This document shows, piece by piece, positions 45,031 to 58,025 of a DNA stretch of 64,000 nucleotides (within the stretch, counting starts at the first letter, position 1; each line of letters begins with the position of its first letter). Both the position numbers and the translations under genes were made by a program. This stretch comes from Beta vulgaris subsp. vulgaris (lineage: Eukaryota; Streptophyta; Magnoliopsida; Caryophyllales; Amaranthaceae), in assembly GCF_026745355.1 (NCBI RefSeq), contig NC_079202.1, forward strand, positions 50,740,169 to 50,804,168, in the 5' to 3' direction. The notes beneath the pieces were generated by a model. The model saw nothing but the letters and a program-made list of their open reading frames with translations, was not told the origin of the DNA and made no database searches.

Positions 45031-48000
45031 ATGGGATCAATGGCAGAGTCTTTAGCAGTTGATGCAGTGAAAGCAGTGGCGCAATTGGTGGGAGCGCAAG
45101 CTTGGGATGAGATAAATCTTGCATGGGGTTTCCAAGATCACCTTGAAAAACTCAAGGACAAGTTCTTGGACACCCAAGCTTTCCTAGAGGATGTAGGAAG
45201 TGCAAAGCATGCAGAGAAGAGCCAAGTTGTTAACCGTTGGCTTGAAAAAGTCAAGGATGTGGCTTATCTTGCTGACAATATCATGGATGACTATGCCTAC
45301 CGAATCCTCCGCAGAAAACTTGAGCTGGGAAAGAACATCTCATTGAAGAAGTTGTGCAACTTCTTCAGTTGCAACAATAACACCATAATCTTCCGCTTTT
45401 GGATGACTCACAAGGTGCGTGAGATCCTTTCCAAGTTCGATGAGCTGGACAAGGAAGCCCATAGAATTGGTATCCGACAGGTGAAGCTTTCACGTGAAGC
45501 AATTACCACTGCATCTTACTATGAGGATGGTGAGAATGCCAACTTGTATCAAGTTCGAAAACATGCTACTGCACGTGCTTCTGAATTCGTAGGTAGGAAG
45601 GATGATGAGAAGAAGTTACTGCAAATGATTTGCAACACCACTAATATGGAGGGTGATCTGTCCACCATTGCCATCCTTGGAATTGGAGGTAACTCATGTC
45701 TCATATTAGTGCTTATAATAAAATCACTTTATTTGGCTAAATGCTATAAATCCATATTAGGGGAAGGGTAATTTAGATATTATGTTCATAAGTTAGCTTG
45801 AGGAATAAGCCAGGTAATTGTGCTAAGGAAATATAGGGACAATTAGAGATTTAGAGAGGGAAAATTATATTGAATATTGATTAGAAAATTGGGTGACCTC
45901 TAAGTAGTTCAAGTGGGAGAGTATCAACTATCAAGCCTCTGGAACGCTTGAATATTGTTACATTTTGCTGTATTTTTCAGTTTGTCAATCAAATGCTCAT
46001 CTTCTTCCTTATTTTCTACTGTTAATGGTGTCCAAGCTATGTTAATTCATAGCACTATACATTCAATTATATCCCCCAGTACCTTTGAATGGATTAGACT
46101 TAATTATTAGTGATTAAAACTTAACTATTGGTGATCAAGACTTAACTATATAGCCATGGAATGCATTTAGGAGACTAGAAATATTTATTGCAGGGTTTAA
46201 TCAAGGGTATTTTCAATTTTTCTTGCATGTTTTGAGTTTTCAAAAAAAATAAAATGAGCTTTATAAAGGTTATTAGATTTGGAAGAATGGTTTTTCGTTA
46301 TCTCTCTGTTAGCTTTTGAAATTTATAAAAAGAGAAGATTTGTTTATGTATGACTAATTTTAAGTTCACTTTGTTATGACTAAAAATTGTCAGCTTCATG
46401 AACATGGCTTAATTTAGTTATCACTTTTCTTATGAGAAAGATTATACCAATTAATATTAAAGATTATATTATTGGCATGGAAAAGAAATGTAAATAATTA
46501 ATCAACAGTTTTTAAGACGATTGTTGAGAGTCGATTTGCCTGAAGTTCTTTTCTTTCAATGTTTGTATAGTTTTTTTATTTTATTTATGTTGGGGTAATA
46601 GTAGTTGACTTCTCTATATTATTGAGTTCTATTAGATATTCCAATTTATTTATGATATGTGATGGAATCGCAGGATGACTAACTAGTTACTAGTGATATG
46701 ACTCAATCGATTTGCCTGCTAACTATATGAGAACCACTGAACCATTAATCCTCTTTGTTCATCAACTAACTACATGTTTTAAATTCCTGGCAATTTTAAG
46801 CATAGTTTTCATATTAAGTTTTTCCATTTTCAAGAAGCAAGTACATTGGTAATCTGACTGTGTTTATGTAAATTATTTCTGTGTTTTAACTGAACCTAGC
46901 TAGATCACAAACTCTTAAGATTATCTCATTTTTCCTTGATGTACTAATCTGATTTTCCTATCATAAGCAGACATTTTGCCATAAACCTGTGAGTTCTTTT
47001 AATGACTTTCTCTATTGCTTATTCATGCAATATCATTACTATATGATGCTCATATTACTTCTGCTATCAGCATATGTTTCTATCGAAATTACTTTGATAT
47101 AAATCATGATATGGGAATATTTTTAAATGCCTAAAATTCTTTTATGGTGTTGAATAGGTCTTGGCAAGACAACTCTAGCTAGACGTCTATATGAGCACGA
47201 GGAAGTTGATGGACATTTTGGGGAGAAAAAGGTTTGGATATGTGTGTCTGAGACTTTCCATATCGAAAGACTTTTGAAGGAGATGCTTGAATCACTTACA
47301 TCACGTAGAATTGATCTGTCTAACACTGGTGCGATCATAAAGAAACTTCAAGAAGAGTTAAAGGGAATGAAATTCTTACTTGTGCTTGATGATGTATGGA
47401 ACAAGAATCAGGAGTTATGGGATTATTTAAAATCTGAACTGCAGAGAATCGGCGATGCATCAGGAAGTGTAGTTTTAATTACCACTCGTAGCGTTGAAGT
47501 TGCAACCAAAGCCCGAGCCATCTATCAGCACAAGTTGGAAGGATTATCGGAAGACGATGGTTGGGCTTTGTTGAAGCATAAAGTTTTTGCTAGTGAAAGG
47601 TTGCTAAGCATTTCTGAATTTGAGGATATTGGTAGAAGGATTGTGAAGAAGTGTAAGGGAGTTCCTTTGGCAATAAAAGCGATGAGAGGCTTTTTGCAGT
47701 CAAAGAAGCATCCATCTGAATGGGAATCGATAGTGACAAGTGAATTTTGGGATTTGCCACAAGTTGATGAAAACTCAATCTTACCATCCTTATTGCTGAG
47801 CTACAACCATTTACCATCTGTAAATGTAAAGCAGTGTTTCGCTTACTGTGCCATTTTCCCTAAAGACAGCAAACTGAAGAAGCATGTTTTGATTTCACTT
47901 TGGATGGCTCAGGGCTTCCTCCATGAATCAAAAATGAACAACTTATCGTGCACAATGGAAAAAGCTGGTGAGAGATATTTTGATGTTCTACTGAACAATT

Positions 48001-50186
48001 CGTTCTTACAAGAGGAAGAAGAAGTCGACGTAATCGGTGAGATTAGTTGGTATAAAATGCATGATTTAGTGCATGATCTTGCAGCCTTTATTTCAAAAAA
48101 GGATTTGTTTGTCTGGAAATCAGGGGCCAAACTAGAGGATATCTTCAGTGTACGACATATTGTTATCGATTCTGGAAAGGATGAAATAACGCCAGAAATT
48201 CCTACCATAGTGGCAATACGTAATCTAAGGACAATAAGTATTTGGGGAGGTGTATTAAGGTGGGATTCAGTCATTTTCGCGCGGTACATGCGAGTATTAA
48301 TCATGGTTAATATTGATCTACGAGAGATTCCTCCTGTTATTGGGCAGCTTATACATTTAAGGTATCTTGACCTCTCTGAGAATTATATAAAAGCATTACC
48401 CGAGTCAATCTGTAAACTTTATCAATTACAAACTCTAAGACTCTGGCACACCATCATATTGTGCGAGCTACCTAAAGAACTGCATAGGTTGGAAAATTTA
48501 AGACATATAGAGACAACAGATTACTTGTCGGCATCAAGAGGACTACGACAATTAACCAGCCTGCAAACGCTACCTCATCTTAAGTTACGTGATGGAGAAG
48601 GGTGGACAATTGATGAATTAGGCCCTCTGCATCAAGTAAGGGGTAAGTTGTACATCAAGGGTCTTGAAGTTGTGAAGAACAAGGAAGAAGCACAAAAAGC
48701 TATTCTTTGTAGAAAGGATGGAATTTCGGAATTAAAATTGGAATGGGAATCATTTTGGCGGTGTATACAAGGAAGTGACAACAACAATTTGGATAAGGAT
48801 GTTTTAGGTAGTCTTGAACCTCACCCAAACATAAAATCATTAAGTGTATCAGGATTCATGGGGGAAAGCTTTCCTTCTTGGATAATGACAATGGTTGTAA
48901 AGCAAAGAGATGTTACAAGCTCTCTTAGTAACCTCGCAAGCGTGGAACTAAGTGGTTGCAAGAGATGCCAACAACTTCCTACACTCGGGCAACTACCTTT
49001 TTTGACGATTTTGAAGCTAGAAGAATTCGAGAAAGTGGAATGTATAGGCGATGAGTTTTATCAAAGCAGCACCATCGCTGCAACAAAGCTTCATCGTCTG
49101 GGTGCAGCAGGAGTAATATTTCGGGCTTTGAGGAAGCTTTATGTTAAGAATTTTGAGAGTTTGACCTCTTGGATGTCACCATCCCCGGCACTTGTGGCAA
49201 CTGCTTTTCCTAGTCTTGAAACTCTAGAAATAGAGAGATGCCCATTGCTGAAAATGGTGCCAGCTTTTAATTTTCAATCCTTAAAGCATCTAGAACTTGA
49301 AGATCTTGGTGGCGCTCAACCATTGGATCTCATAAGATATAGTCACAATCTCAACTCACTCAGTGTACATGATATTCTTGAAATGCAAAGTCTACCTCAA
49401 GAGCTATTAAATTGTACTAACCTGCAGAAGTTACATATATCGAGTTGTGAGAATCTGAAGTATTTGCCCAACGAAATGTTAAGATCTCTAACAGAGTTGG
49501 GAATATGGGATTGCCCGTCTTTGACATGTATTCCAACTAGTTTGGGAGAATGCACATCTTTGAAGTCTTTGAGTATAAGCGATTGTCCATCAATACAAGG
49601 TCCTCTCCCAGATTTAAGCACATTGCAGGGCCTTGGGGAACTGGATTTGGTTGATTCGGGAAAGTTAATGACTTCTGCAGCAAAGTGGATTTCACATCTC
49701 CATCGCCTTTGGGAATTGGAAATAGGCGGGTTTAAAGATGAAGAAGAATTCAAACACTTCTTATCTAGCATGACTCTCCCACTCACCTTCATATCAAACC
49801 AATCCCTTACGCGGCTTACTTTGAAGGCTTGCCCAAATGTGAAGGCTCTACCTGAACAACTTCAAGTCTTCCTTACTCCTAGTCTTGAATTTCTGCAAAT
49901 TTGGAGATTTCATGATCTAGAAGGACTTCCAGAGTGGATAGGCAATTTTTCATCTCTTGAAATGTTGGTAGTAATAGAGTGCGAGAATTTGAAATTTTTG
50001 CCTTCGAAACAGGCCATGTTGCGTCTCTGCAAGTTAGAGATGCTCATTTTCCATGGGTGCCCTCTATTGGAAGAAAGATGTGCCAAAGACACTGGACCTG
50101 AATGGATCAAAATCTCACATGTTCCTTTCATTGATTTTTATAAAATCCTTCCAGGTAATGATTCTTTTATGATTATTGAATATTGA
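45031..50186 (+). CDS. CC-NBS-LRR disease-resistance protein, RGA type (copy B)
   Basis: Two exons, 45031-45688 and 47158-50186, give 1228 residues (1225 if translation starts at 45040, the start that matches copy A). The intron is 1469 bp with a regular GT donor (G|GTAACT), again inside the P-loop Gly codon. It has the same domain order as copy A: coiled-coil, NB-ARC with GIGGLGKTT, LLVLDDVW, GVPLA, CFAYCAIFP and MHD (MHDLVHDLA), then LRRs. All key NB-ARC motifs are intact. The end differs: a small deletion removes the stop codon used by copy A, and the frame runs on through former 3' UTR to add about 13 residues ending NDSFMIIEY. The intron contains a 511-bp insert absent from copy A. The gene converges on FPP with about 350 bp between stop codons. 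Confidence 0.92.
45761..46271. mobile_element. 511-bp insertion in the NLR B intron
   Basis: Copy A reads through this point without the block. The insert is flanked by the direct repeat ATTAG (45756-45760, 46272-46276), like a 5-bp target-site duplication. The ends (GGGGAAGGG / AAAGGT) are not TG...CA, so the family is unknown; a truncated or mutated LTR is one option. Confidence 0.6.
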
Positions 50187-50539
50187 TACCTCTATGTTTT
50201 CACAAGCATGTTCTGTTTATATTTTTCTGTTGGGGTGACGTGTTCTTCTCGTTTTGCCGCCACTTTAAGAAGCTGGGTGATGGTGAGTTACAACAGTTAA
50301 TTTTCTTGCTCATTTATGTCAAATAGATCGACTTCAATAGAATAAACATGTTAGATAATCTCAGCGTATCAATTGAATCATGTAAGTTGAAGCCTAATCT
50401 GATTCTAAAACTTACAAAGCCCTCATTTAGCTCATCCTATCCAATAATATTTGCATACACTAACATTACCTAGCTATTGGTTCAAAAATTAAGGAAGAAA
50501 ACCAATCATTTTACATTTGCGCAATCAATATTTGAGTAA

Positions 50540-53500
50540 TTAACTTCTGCTAAGGGAAAAATAATTTGCAAATCCATTCCCATTTTTCTCAGAATCGGGG
50601 TAGCTCAAGAAGAAAGCAGATGAAGTTGATGATTCTGGTGACTCTCTGCTATCCGTTTTGTTGTGACTGGCAAATGGACTTGAGTCATCCTGGGCTTTAC
50701 TCAACGGCTCGTATTCCTTCTCCGACAAAAATGTATCATTACAGTGAAGTTTCCATGGTTCACCACTGCGTTTAGCCTTCAATAATGGAACGGGAGGTGA
50801 AAACTTGGGTATACTTGCAGTGTCAATAAGAAAATCTTCCAACGTTGCTAGAGATTTTAGCTGGTTTCCTAGAGATATGATTGTCTGTTGACAATCTGCA
50901 AGCTTTCCAGCTGCTACAGCAAGATCCTCCTGCATATTACACATATGTATTAGCATCAAACTGTATTCAGTTTCCAGTTTTATACTTTTTACTACTAGAA
51001 GACAGGAATTCATTTGACTATACTGTTACTACTCTTGCATACTAATATATATACCGCAAAAGAAGAGAGCAATTTATGCATTTCAATTACACGTTGTCAC
51101 CTAGTGGTCACGGTTTTGCATGTTTACAACCTCAAGGTTGCGGGATCAAATGGAAAGTTGGTTCAGAAATGCTTTTTAAACTGGAAAACTGAGATTGACC
51201 AACCCAAGTTCAACCCCTCCCACTTTTTACTGCTTAATATTGTACCTACCACGAAGAATAGCCAACCAATTTAAGTACCAAAAACACTTCACACCCATAA
51301 AATTCGACCAATCCAAACTTGATCTGACAAGTTTGATGTGATAAAGATGATATATAGAATGATGTATTCAAATGAGTTAGAACTTAGAACTTAGATGTGA
51401 TAGTGAAATAGAATCTTATTGGAAATACCTGCTTGATCTTCACATCGTTATTGGAGTGCGCCCTTTGATGAGTTTCAAACTCCATTGTCTTTCGCTGCAG
51501 CTCGTATTCCATTTCCTTAGATTTGGTGGAAAGTTCTGTTACCAAAGCACGTTCTTTCTGCACCTGATCATTCAGTGATTTAATTTGAGTGGACATCGTC
51601 TGCAGCTCCGCTCTCACACTACCAAGTTCAGAATTCAGGGACTTCTTCTCTTCATCAGCCTCTTTTAGCTCCTTCTCTAACTTCGTCAGCTTCATTTCAG
51701 CCTGCTTCAGCTGAGTCTCTGACTTCTCCAAGCTATCTTGAGTTTGAGCTAAAACAGATTCCTTCATTTTGAGTTCACCACTAGACATTTCATCTCTCTG
51801 ATTTTCTAGCTGCTCTTCCTTCTGCTTGAGCTCATTTTCCAATTCCTCACACCTTGCAGATTTTTGTTCTGATAACTTTTGCTCTCTTTCTATCTCTGAA
51901 CACAGGGACTTCACCTGAGAAGACAGCAAATTGGCTTCTGTTTCCAATTGAATGAATGCTGCCTTATAAAATTGTTCCCCTTCATTCGCTCCATGTAGCT
52001 CTCTCTCCAGTTGTTCCAACTTCATTTGAGTTTCTATTAACTGTACTTGTGACTCCTCAAAACAACTTTGAGCTTGAGCCAAATTCAATGCCAATTCAGC
52101 CTTTTCCACTTCGACTTTGCGAATATCTTCTTCAAGTTCAGCTGTTCGAGTAGCCATTGATTCAAGCTCAATTCTTAACCTACTGTCTGCCTCATGAACT
52201 GACTTTTCAGGGGTATCATCACAACCATTAGAATGAACCTGAGGTCCTCTATCAGGCAAGGCAGCGAGCCGTTCCATTTCAAGAAAATCATCCATAAGAT
52301 TGATGTCCACAGGAGATGAATGTGTGCTTCTACTGTCTACCACTTTCTCACTCTTGAATTGATCAAGCTCAGCAATTAAGGCTGAAGCCCATGAGCCATT
52401 CATCTTACGGCTATCACATTCTGAGGTACTTAGTTGTTCTGTACCATCAGATTGGCTGTCGGTTAGAGATTCAGCATAGGAGGCAGCAGGAGTTGATTTA
52501 CGCTCATTACTTAAAGGCGGAACTCGAGAAAGTGATTTAAGCTTTCGACACTCAGCCTCGAGCTTGGCCACCTTTCTTATGCTCTCTAAATGTTGCTTGC
52601 TAGCTGTTTCAGCAGCTTTGGTGCTCAGATCCGTCTCAATGGTCTTCACCTCCAGTTCCTCTGACAGTGATTGAAGCTCCTGTCTAAGCACAATATTTTC
52701 TTTCTCCAAAAATTCAATCTTATGTTGGAGTTTAAGATCAGGAGAGTTCATTCTGGAACTCTCTACTAAGGCCTTAAGCTCAACAAGCTGGTCCTGAAGC
52801 CTTGTTTTGGAATGTTCTAATTCATTGGTTTTCTCAGCTACAGCTTGATCTATCTTTCTTTCTTGCTCATCCCTTGCAAGTCTAAGCTGCCTCACACATT
52901 CTTTCAGAGCTTCATCGAGTTGGCTTACTCGGGCTTCCAGAGCGGACTTTTTTTGTACTTCAGTTTCAAGTTGCTGCTTCAGGGTAGCTGCTGCTTCTTC
53001 TGCCTTTTCCCATCCTAAGATTCAGAAATCAGTATACTAGTTATAGTATGCAATAAGATCAACAGTGCAGAACAATTTTTCTCCCTCTTCATGGGGATGC
53101 CGTTTTTCGTTCATACTTAATAAAAAATATATTTGCCTAAAGATAGCTCTCAAAATCTCAGAGTGCTGCAGGGAGCTCCAAGGAAATGATGGTCTAAAGG
53201 TTGTCAAGGGCCCCTCATTACGGAACAAAATATCGAGGATGGTCTAAAGAAGTGGTAAATGCCAAGAGAAGAAAAGATGTTGGGTGGGAGAAAGAGTTTA
53301 TTGTGAGTCATGACATCCTACCACAGGAAGCAAGCCAAGAGAAAATCATCAGATGATGGACTGTCAGTCTGTCAGTCCTTATAACAGAAGAGCTCCTGAG
53401 CTTGAACTATAAAAACAACATACATAACTACCTGCGACAGCTTCCTCGGCAACTCTGGAATGCTGCTTAACCAGATCATCTTTGAGACTGGCATTTACAA

Positions 53501-55258
53501 GAGCAGCAGAGAGCTTTTCTGACAGAATCTTGAGACTCTCATTATCTTCAACACAACTGTTGTTGGCTTGTGGTGAAACTTTCACTCCTTGAGTGTTCTC
53601 CGCAGAAAGGATAAACGCATTTTGATTTGAATAGCTACTTTTTGAACAGTTCTCCATAGAAGCATCTGATAATTGTTGAGTATCTTCGTACATAGATATA
53701 TTAGATGCATTTTCCTTTGGTAAGCTATCATGATCATCCAATCCTTCATTTCCTGAAGCATCTGATACTTTTTCAGGTAAGCTTCCTTCCCAATCGTTGG
53801 TTTCTTCTCTATTCATGTCACTTTCTATGTCTTTAGAGTTAACTTCTTGTGACTGGGGGTTATTAGGAGATCCTTTTGACGGCTCCTGCTTCAGTCATGC
53901 AAAACTTGGATATATTAGTTCTCAATACCTTTCTTTCGAACAAAGGGAAGGCAGAGAGTTATCAACACATTAGGAAGAGCATATTTGAGATTCAATTAGG
54001 GTGGCATCCTTAAAGGCTTAAATTGAATGAATGAAGTGAAAACTAGAGGAATGTGATAAGCACACGAATGAGGATTATGCTGGTGAAGTGTCTACATCCT
54101 GTTCGAGACGAGCTTGCATCTTTGATAACATTTAATGATTAGGTTAATATTAGCATTCTAAACCAGATGTCAGTAACTATGATTCCTCATGTACTAAACA
54201 CAATCTACATTCATGATTTATCAATATATGATTCTTTAAGTTTCCTTGGCCAGCCAAAAATTTCCATGTTCATAGATCGACAGTAATAACTATTAAGGCT
54301 TAGGATATGGAAGCAAACCAATTTTTTCACCCCAGTGACTCAACCCAATAAAGTCGGATGATAACTGCGCAACATAGATCTGAAGATCGATGGCTCAAAA
54401 TGAGAACACTTTAAGACGCATATACTAGCTAGTGTAACATCAACCTTCTTGCAAAAATGCAGGAATAACTAAATTTGCATCAGCTCAACAGAAAGATTAA
54501 CTCCATAGAAAGAGGACCCAACTAGAGTTGTTTGCCTTCAATCAAACAGGATCAGGCGTCACAACTTTCCCTGACATCATTTTAAGTGAAACTATCTTCC
54601 TTCAAGGCTCAAGCCTCGCTCTTCTTCGGTTGATGGTGAAAAATGACTAAATTAGAAAAATCTGGCAGCTCTACATTTCATTTCATTGAGATACAAAAGT
54701 TCAGGTGGCTCTTATGTAATTCCACAAACATAACAAGTAACAAGCACCTCTACATGACTACATTGCTAATACATTCATACCCATATAAAAGAGAGCAGGA
54801 ACCAAAAATTTGTTAATGTCGGACTCGTGCATTTGAACTCATCTAAGACTGGAACGATCCAGACAGACTAAACTGCTAACTCAACTAGTCGCAAGCACAT
54901 AAACGAAACTCTTCGACGTGTCTCAGTTGATAATGTTTGTCTGCTGCTCAATGCACCTAATACCAATTCAAGCTAGAAGAAAACTAAAACTCCCAATTCA
55001 TATCACCACCTGAACCTTATTTGTGCAACTAAGAACTACTGTTATACTAAAGCTCAAAACAGAAACAACAAGCTAAGTGTCCAGAATTTGAACATTCATA
55101 AATTTGCCTTAATATGAAGAACTTGTGACTAAAAGTTGAAAATAAACCTGATCCTCTGATAACTTGTCAGAATGTGAAGACATTGAACCTGAGCTTTCAG
55201 TCTCACCACTAATTTTCTCAGAAGACCTTTTCCCCCACAACCATTTTCTCTTTACCAT
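50540..55258 (-). CDS. FPP: filament-like plant protein (FPP, DUF869), long coiled-coil
   Basis: Four coding exons on the minus strand: 55258-55148, 53885-53432, 53014-51429 and 50929-50540, all with GT-AG sites and consistent phases, giving 846 residues. The start [15 protein letters not shown] and the acidic, serine-rich segment [19 protein letters not shown] are typical of FPP proteins. Residues about 125-745 are heptad-rich coiled coil (for example [44 protein letters not shown]). The C-terminal exon has the conserved [17 protein letters not shown] and TLEDFLID blocks. FPPs are plant-specific long coiled-coil proteins; the family was named from a tomato protein that binds the nuclear-envelope protein MAF1, but the cellular role of this member is not evident. 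Its last exon and part of intron 3 were duplicated with the NLR gene, giving the pseudo-exon at 35700-41237. Confidence 0.93.
51090..51160 (+). repeat. possible tRNA-derived SINE fragment in FPP intron 3
   Basis: The paralogue of 41400-41480: CACCTAGTGGTCACGGTTTT and TTGCGGGATCAAA. It is shared by both copies, so it predates the duplication. Not a functional tRNA. Confidence 0.35.
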
Positions 55259-55266
55259 TTCAATAT

Positions 55267-55919
55267 CTGTGAAATTCACCCTTAAAATAACTCACCATGA
55301 ACTTCATCTGTACTTTATTTCACTTCATTCACCTGCCAAGAAATGTGCAAGATTATCAGAAAAAACTCCAACAACAAAGAGTAAACCCCATTGCTCAAAA
55401 ATGTACTGTAGTAACATATAGAGAGATTAGACAACTGGGTTTATCAATTTTTTCACCTTTGGGTTCAAATTCATTTCAAAAATTGAAACTTTTTGAAATT
55501 AGACAGAAATATTACAGGTACAAAAGGGCAAAGAATGGAAAGTTGAGCTTCTTAAGCACTAATTACCAATTAACTTGAGAAATCATGGAAAACCCATCAT
55601 TTAAACCTTGAAATTAGCAATGCCCATCAAATAAATCTTGCCAAAATCACTCACAATCAACAAAATTTACGCTAATATCAATAGAACAGTGTCTGACATT
55701 ACTGCATTCTGGAGAAAACAGTCACATAAAATGAACCCATTTTGTAGCTAAACTCTTCTTTGGATAAAGAATCAAAACCAGAAAGTTTTTGAAAATGAAA
55801 AGTAAAAAAAAAAGGAAAAAGAATTGCTGCCTCAAAAAGAGATTAAATTTATTTTATGAACAACTTTTTGGATTAACAAAATAAAAACAGTTAGAAAGAA
55901 ACAAGACCCAAATAAATAC
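55267..55919 (-). other. probable 5'-UTR intron of FPP
   Basis: Eight bases before the FPP start codon there is a good acceptor (TTTCACAG|ATATTGAA), and about 650 bp upstream a donor (GGTCAAAG|GTATTTATT). A leader intron is common in such genes. No reading frame in this stretch resembles a protein. Needs transcript support. Confidence 0.5.
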
Positions 55920-56015
55920 CTTTGACCAGGAGACCAGAAATGGACCAACCTATGAATTGAGGCGATAAATGAAATTAAAAAAATAAATTATGTTTCAATT
56001 TTTTATTTCTCAGTA

Positions 56016-56222
56016 CTTCCTCCATTTTATATTACTCGCTATACTTTTTAATTCACGGACTTAGAAAATTTTTGGAGAAGAGAGAGGTAGATAGTAAAGA
56101 GAAAATGGACTCATGTGAGTGGAGAAAGTATTGCCTAAAAAGAGAGTGTAGAAAGTAATGTGAAACTTCTTATAATGGAACTCGTAATAAAAACTGTAGC
56201 GAGTATTATGAAACAGAGAAAG
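56016..56222. mobile_element. Stowaway-like MITE
   Basis: CTTCCTCCATTTTATATTAC at 56016 is inverted against GAGTATTATGAAACAGAGAAAG ending at 56222, with TA on both sides (56014-56015, 56223-56224). It shares internal blocks with 4534-4742. Confidence 0.8.
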
Positions 56223-56639
56223 TAGTAAATTTATTAATTTATATTTATTAAAAAATTAGTAGGAAATATTTGTGGAATGTCAGTACTCAGTAGCAAATCA
56301 GAGTAGAATGCTTAAACCAGTAATAAGTGAGATATTAAAGGATTCATAAATCGAGATTAATTCGTTTTTTACCTTTTTGTTTTACATAGGGTTCATAATT
56401 TTCATATTTTAGGCATTTGAAATTGGTAAAAAAAAGAAGTGGGGGAAATCTGTAGCAAGCAGAGCATGTGACTGTGAAAGGTGATGTTGAAGTAAGTGGA
56501 GAGAGAGACAGAGAAAACGAGGGCTATAATTATTACTTTGCAGCTTTTCTATTTTCAATATTATTTTTCCTTTTTAAAATATTTTGCATTTGATTCAAAC
56601 GAAGCTTCTATTTATTCCCGCCTATGTACAAGTACTTTT

Positions 56640-56800
56640 TTTTTTTTTGATTGGGAAATTAAGTTAGCCCAAGGGCTAACCCCTACCAAGGCTACTAGCC
56701 ATGTAGGAACTACCAACACAATGCTGGGGGTAAGGATCAAACCCCTGACCTCAAGGATCAGAGGGGGGTGCTCTACCACATGAGCTAGCTCCTCATCCTT
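56640..56800 (-). mobile_element. tRNA-derived SINE
   Basis: On the minus strand it opens AAGGATGAGGAGCTAGCTCA, with A-box-like TAGCTCATGTGG and B-box-like GGTTTGATCC about 45 bp apart, then a tRNA-unrelated body and a poly-A tail of about 10-11 A (plus strand T run at about 56640-56648). A perfect duplication TATGTACAAGTACTTTTT lies on both sides (56623-56640 and 56801-56818). This is a complete short interspersed element of about 160 bp, probably moved by LINE machinery in trans. Confidence 0.9.
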
Positions 56801-56865
56801 TATGTACAAGTACTTTTTTCAATGGGGAATGGGAACTACGTGTTCTTTATGTTACTTGCAAATTT

Positions 56866-56990
56866 ATTTATTAATTTATTATTATTATATTTATATTTAT
56901 ATTAATAATAATATTATCATTATTATTATTATTATGATTATAATTATAATTATTATAATTAAATCCTAATTAAACCTAATTAATCTAACT
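56866..56990. repeat. ATT-rich simple repeat
   Basis: Imperfect ATT/TTA repeats followed by AATTATAATTA and CTAATTAAACC strings. Non-coding. Confidence 0.7.
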
Positions 56991-58025
56991 AAAGATGCCG
57001 AATATTTGGTCCGATACTGGACGTAACTTTCCTCTCGGCAAGATGCCAAATATTTACAACACCGTAGTAGTTACAAGTCAATATGATGTTTCATATTAGT
57101 TGCAAAGTTTTTTTATTTGGTAGTATCTTCTCTCTATCTCTCTCGTATTATATGAGTTTCACTTTTTATCTATCTTTATATGTCTCCTCTTCACATAACT
57201 TTCTTAAAAAATGTGTCAATAAGATATATTGCAATAATAATAAAACAGATGAAGTAGATTATATAATATTTTCACTTTTATTTGTTTAAGTTAACTTATA
57301 ATTAAATTATTTTGGTTCTTTAAGGTCAACTCATCTTTTAAATATTTTGAAAATAATATCATTTAGTTTTTAATAAATCATCGTTTTCATAGAGAAAAAA
57401 AGAAGAAGATAGGATTGATATCCAACGGTTGTTTTTATCCTCTTTAATTTGATACCTTATTTTATAGAGTCGATTCTATGGAATGTAAATTCGGAAATAA
57501 TGAACCAAGATAACATGAAATAATGACACAAATTTTTTTTCTAGAATAATTGGATGATAATGAAGCAATAAAAAATGAAATATTCACCGATTATTATAGA
57601 GATTTATAGAGTGGTGTTAAAAGCATAATTCACATGTGACTTAAGAAATAGTTGCTCCCATTGAAGAATTAGAGAGAAAATGACTAACATATAGATTAGT
57701 GGAAACTCCACCTATTACCAATTGGTTTTATGATGAAGTCATGAAACACTATCAACCTTATATGTGGTCAAACTCTCCTCCAACATGAAATTGTATAATA
57801 CCCAACAAAGTTTATCAAATTGTAATAATTGAATCGATGTATTATTTAGTGTAATAGGTGAATCAAATTTTAGCTTGATAACATGTAGAAATAATATGGT
57901 GATTACATTTCATAAAGGAAATATAGCAAGTAATTTAGGACATCTATATATCAAGTTAAATAAAACAAGAGAGAGCGGTGAGCTTTTAAAACTATTTGAT
58001 AGATTAGTAAAAAAAAAAATCATAA
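56991..58025. other. intergenic, no gene recognised
   Basis: AT-rich, with only short ORFs without family features. No RNA gene or element boundary is visible. Confidence 0.5.

Larger units (their letters stand above)
41734..51325. repeat. segmental duplication copy B
   Basis: About 9.6 kb collinear with copy A. It contains NLR B and the functional last exon of the FPP gene; its right edge lies in FPP intron 3. It lacks the Helitron, both copy A Stowaway-type elements, the MULE-like and copia insertions. It has its own Tourist-like MITE and a 511-bp intron insert. Confidence 0.9.

Noticed and set aside
55164..55578. Plus-strand ORFs of 85-93 codons at the FPP 5' end
   Set aside because: They overlap FPP exon 1 and its leader intron antisense and have no recognisable domain.
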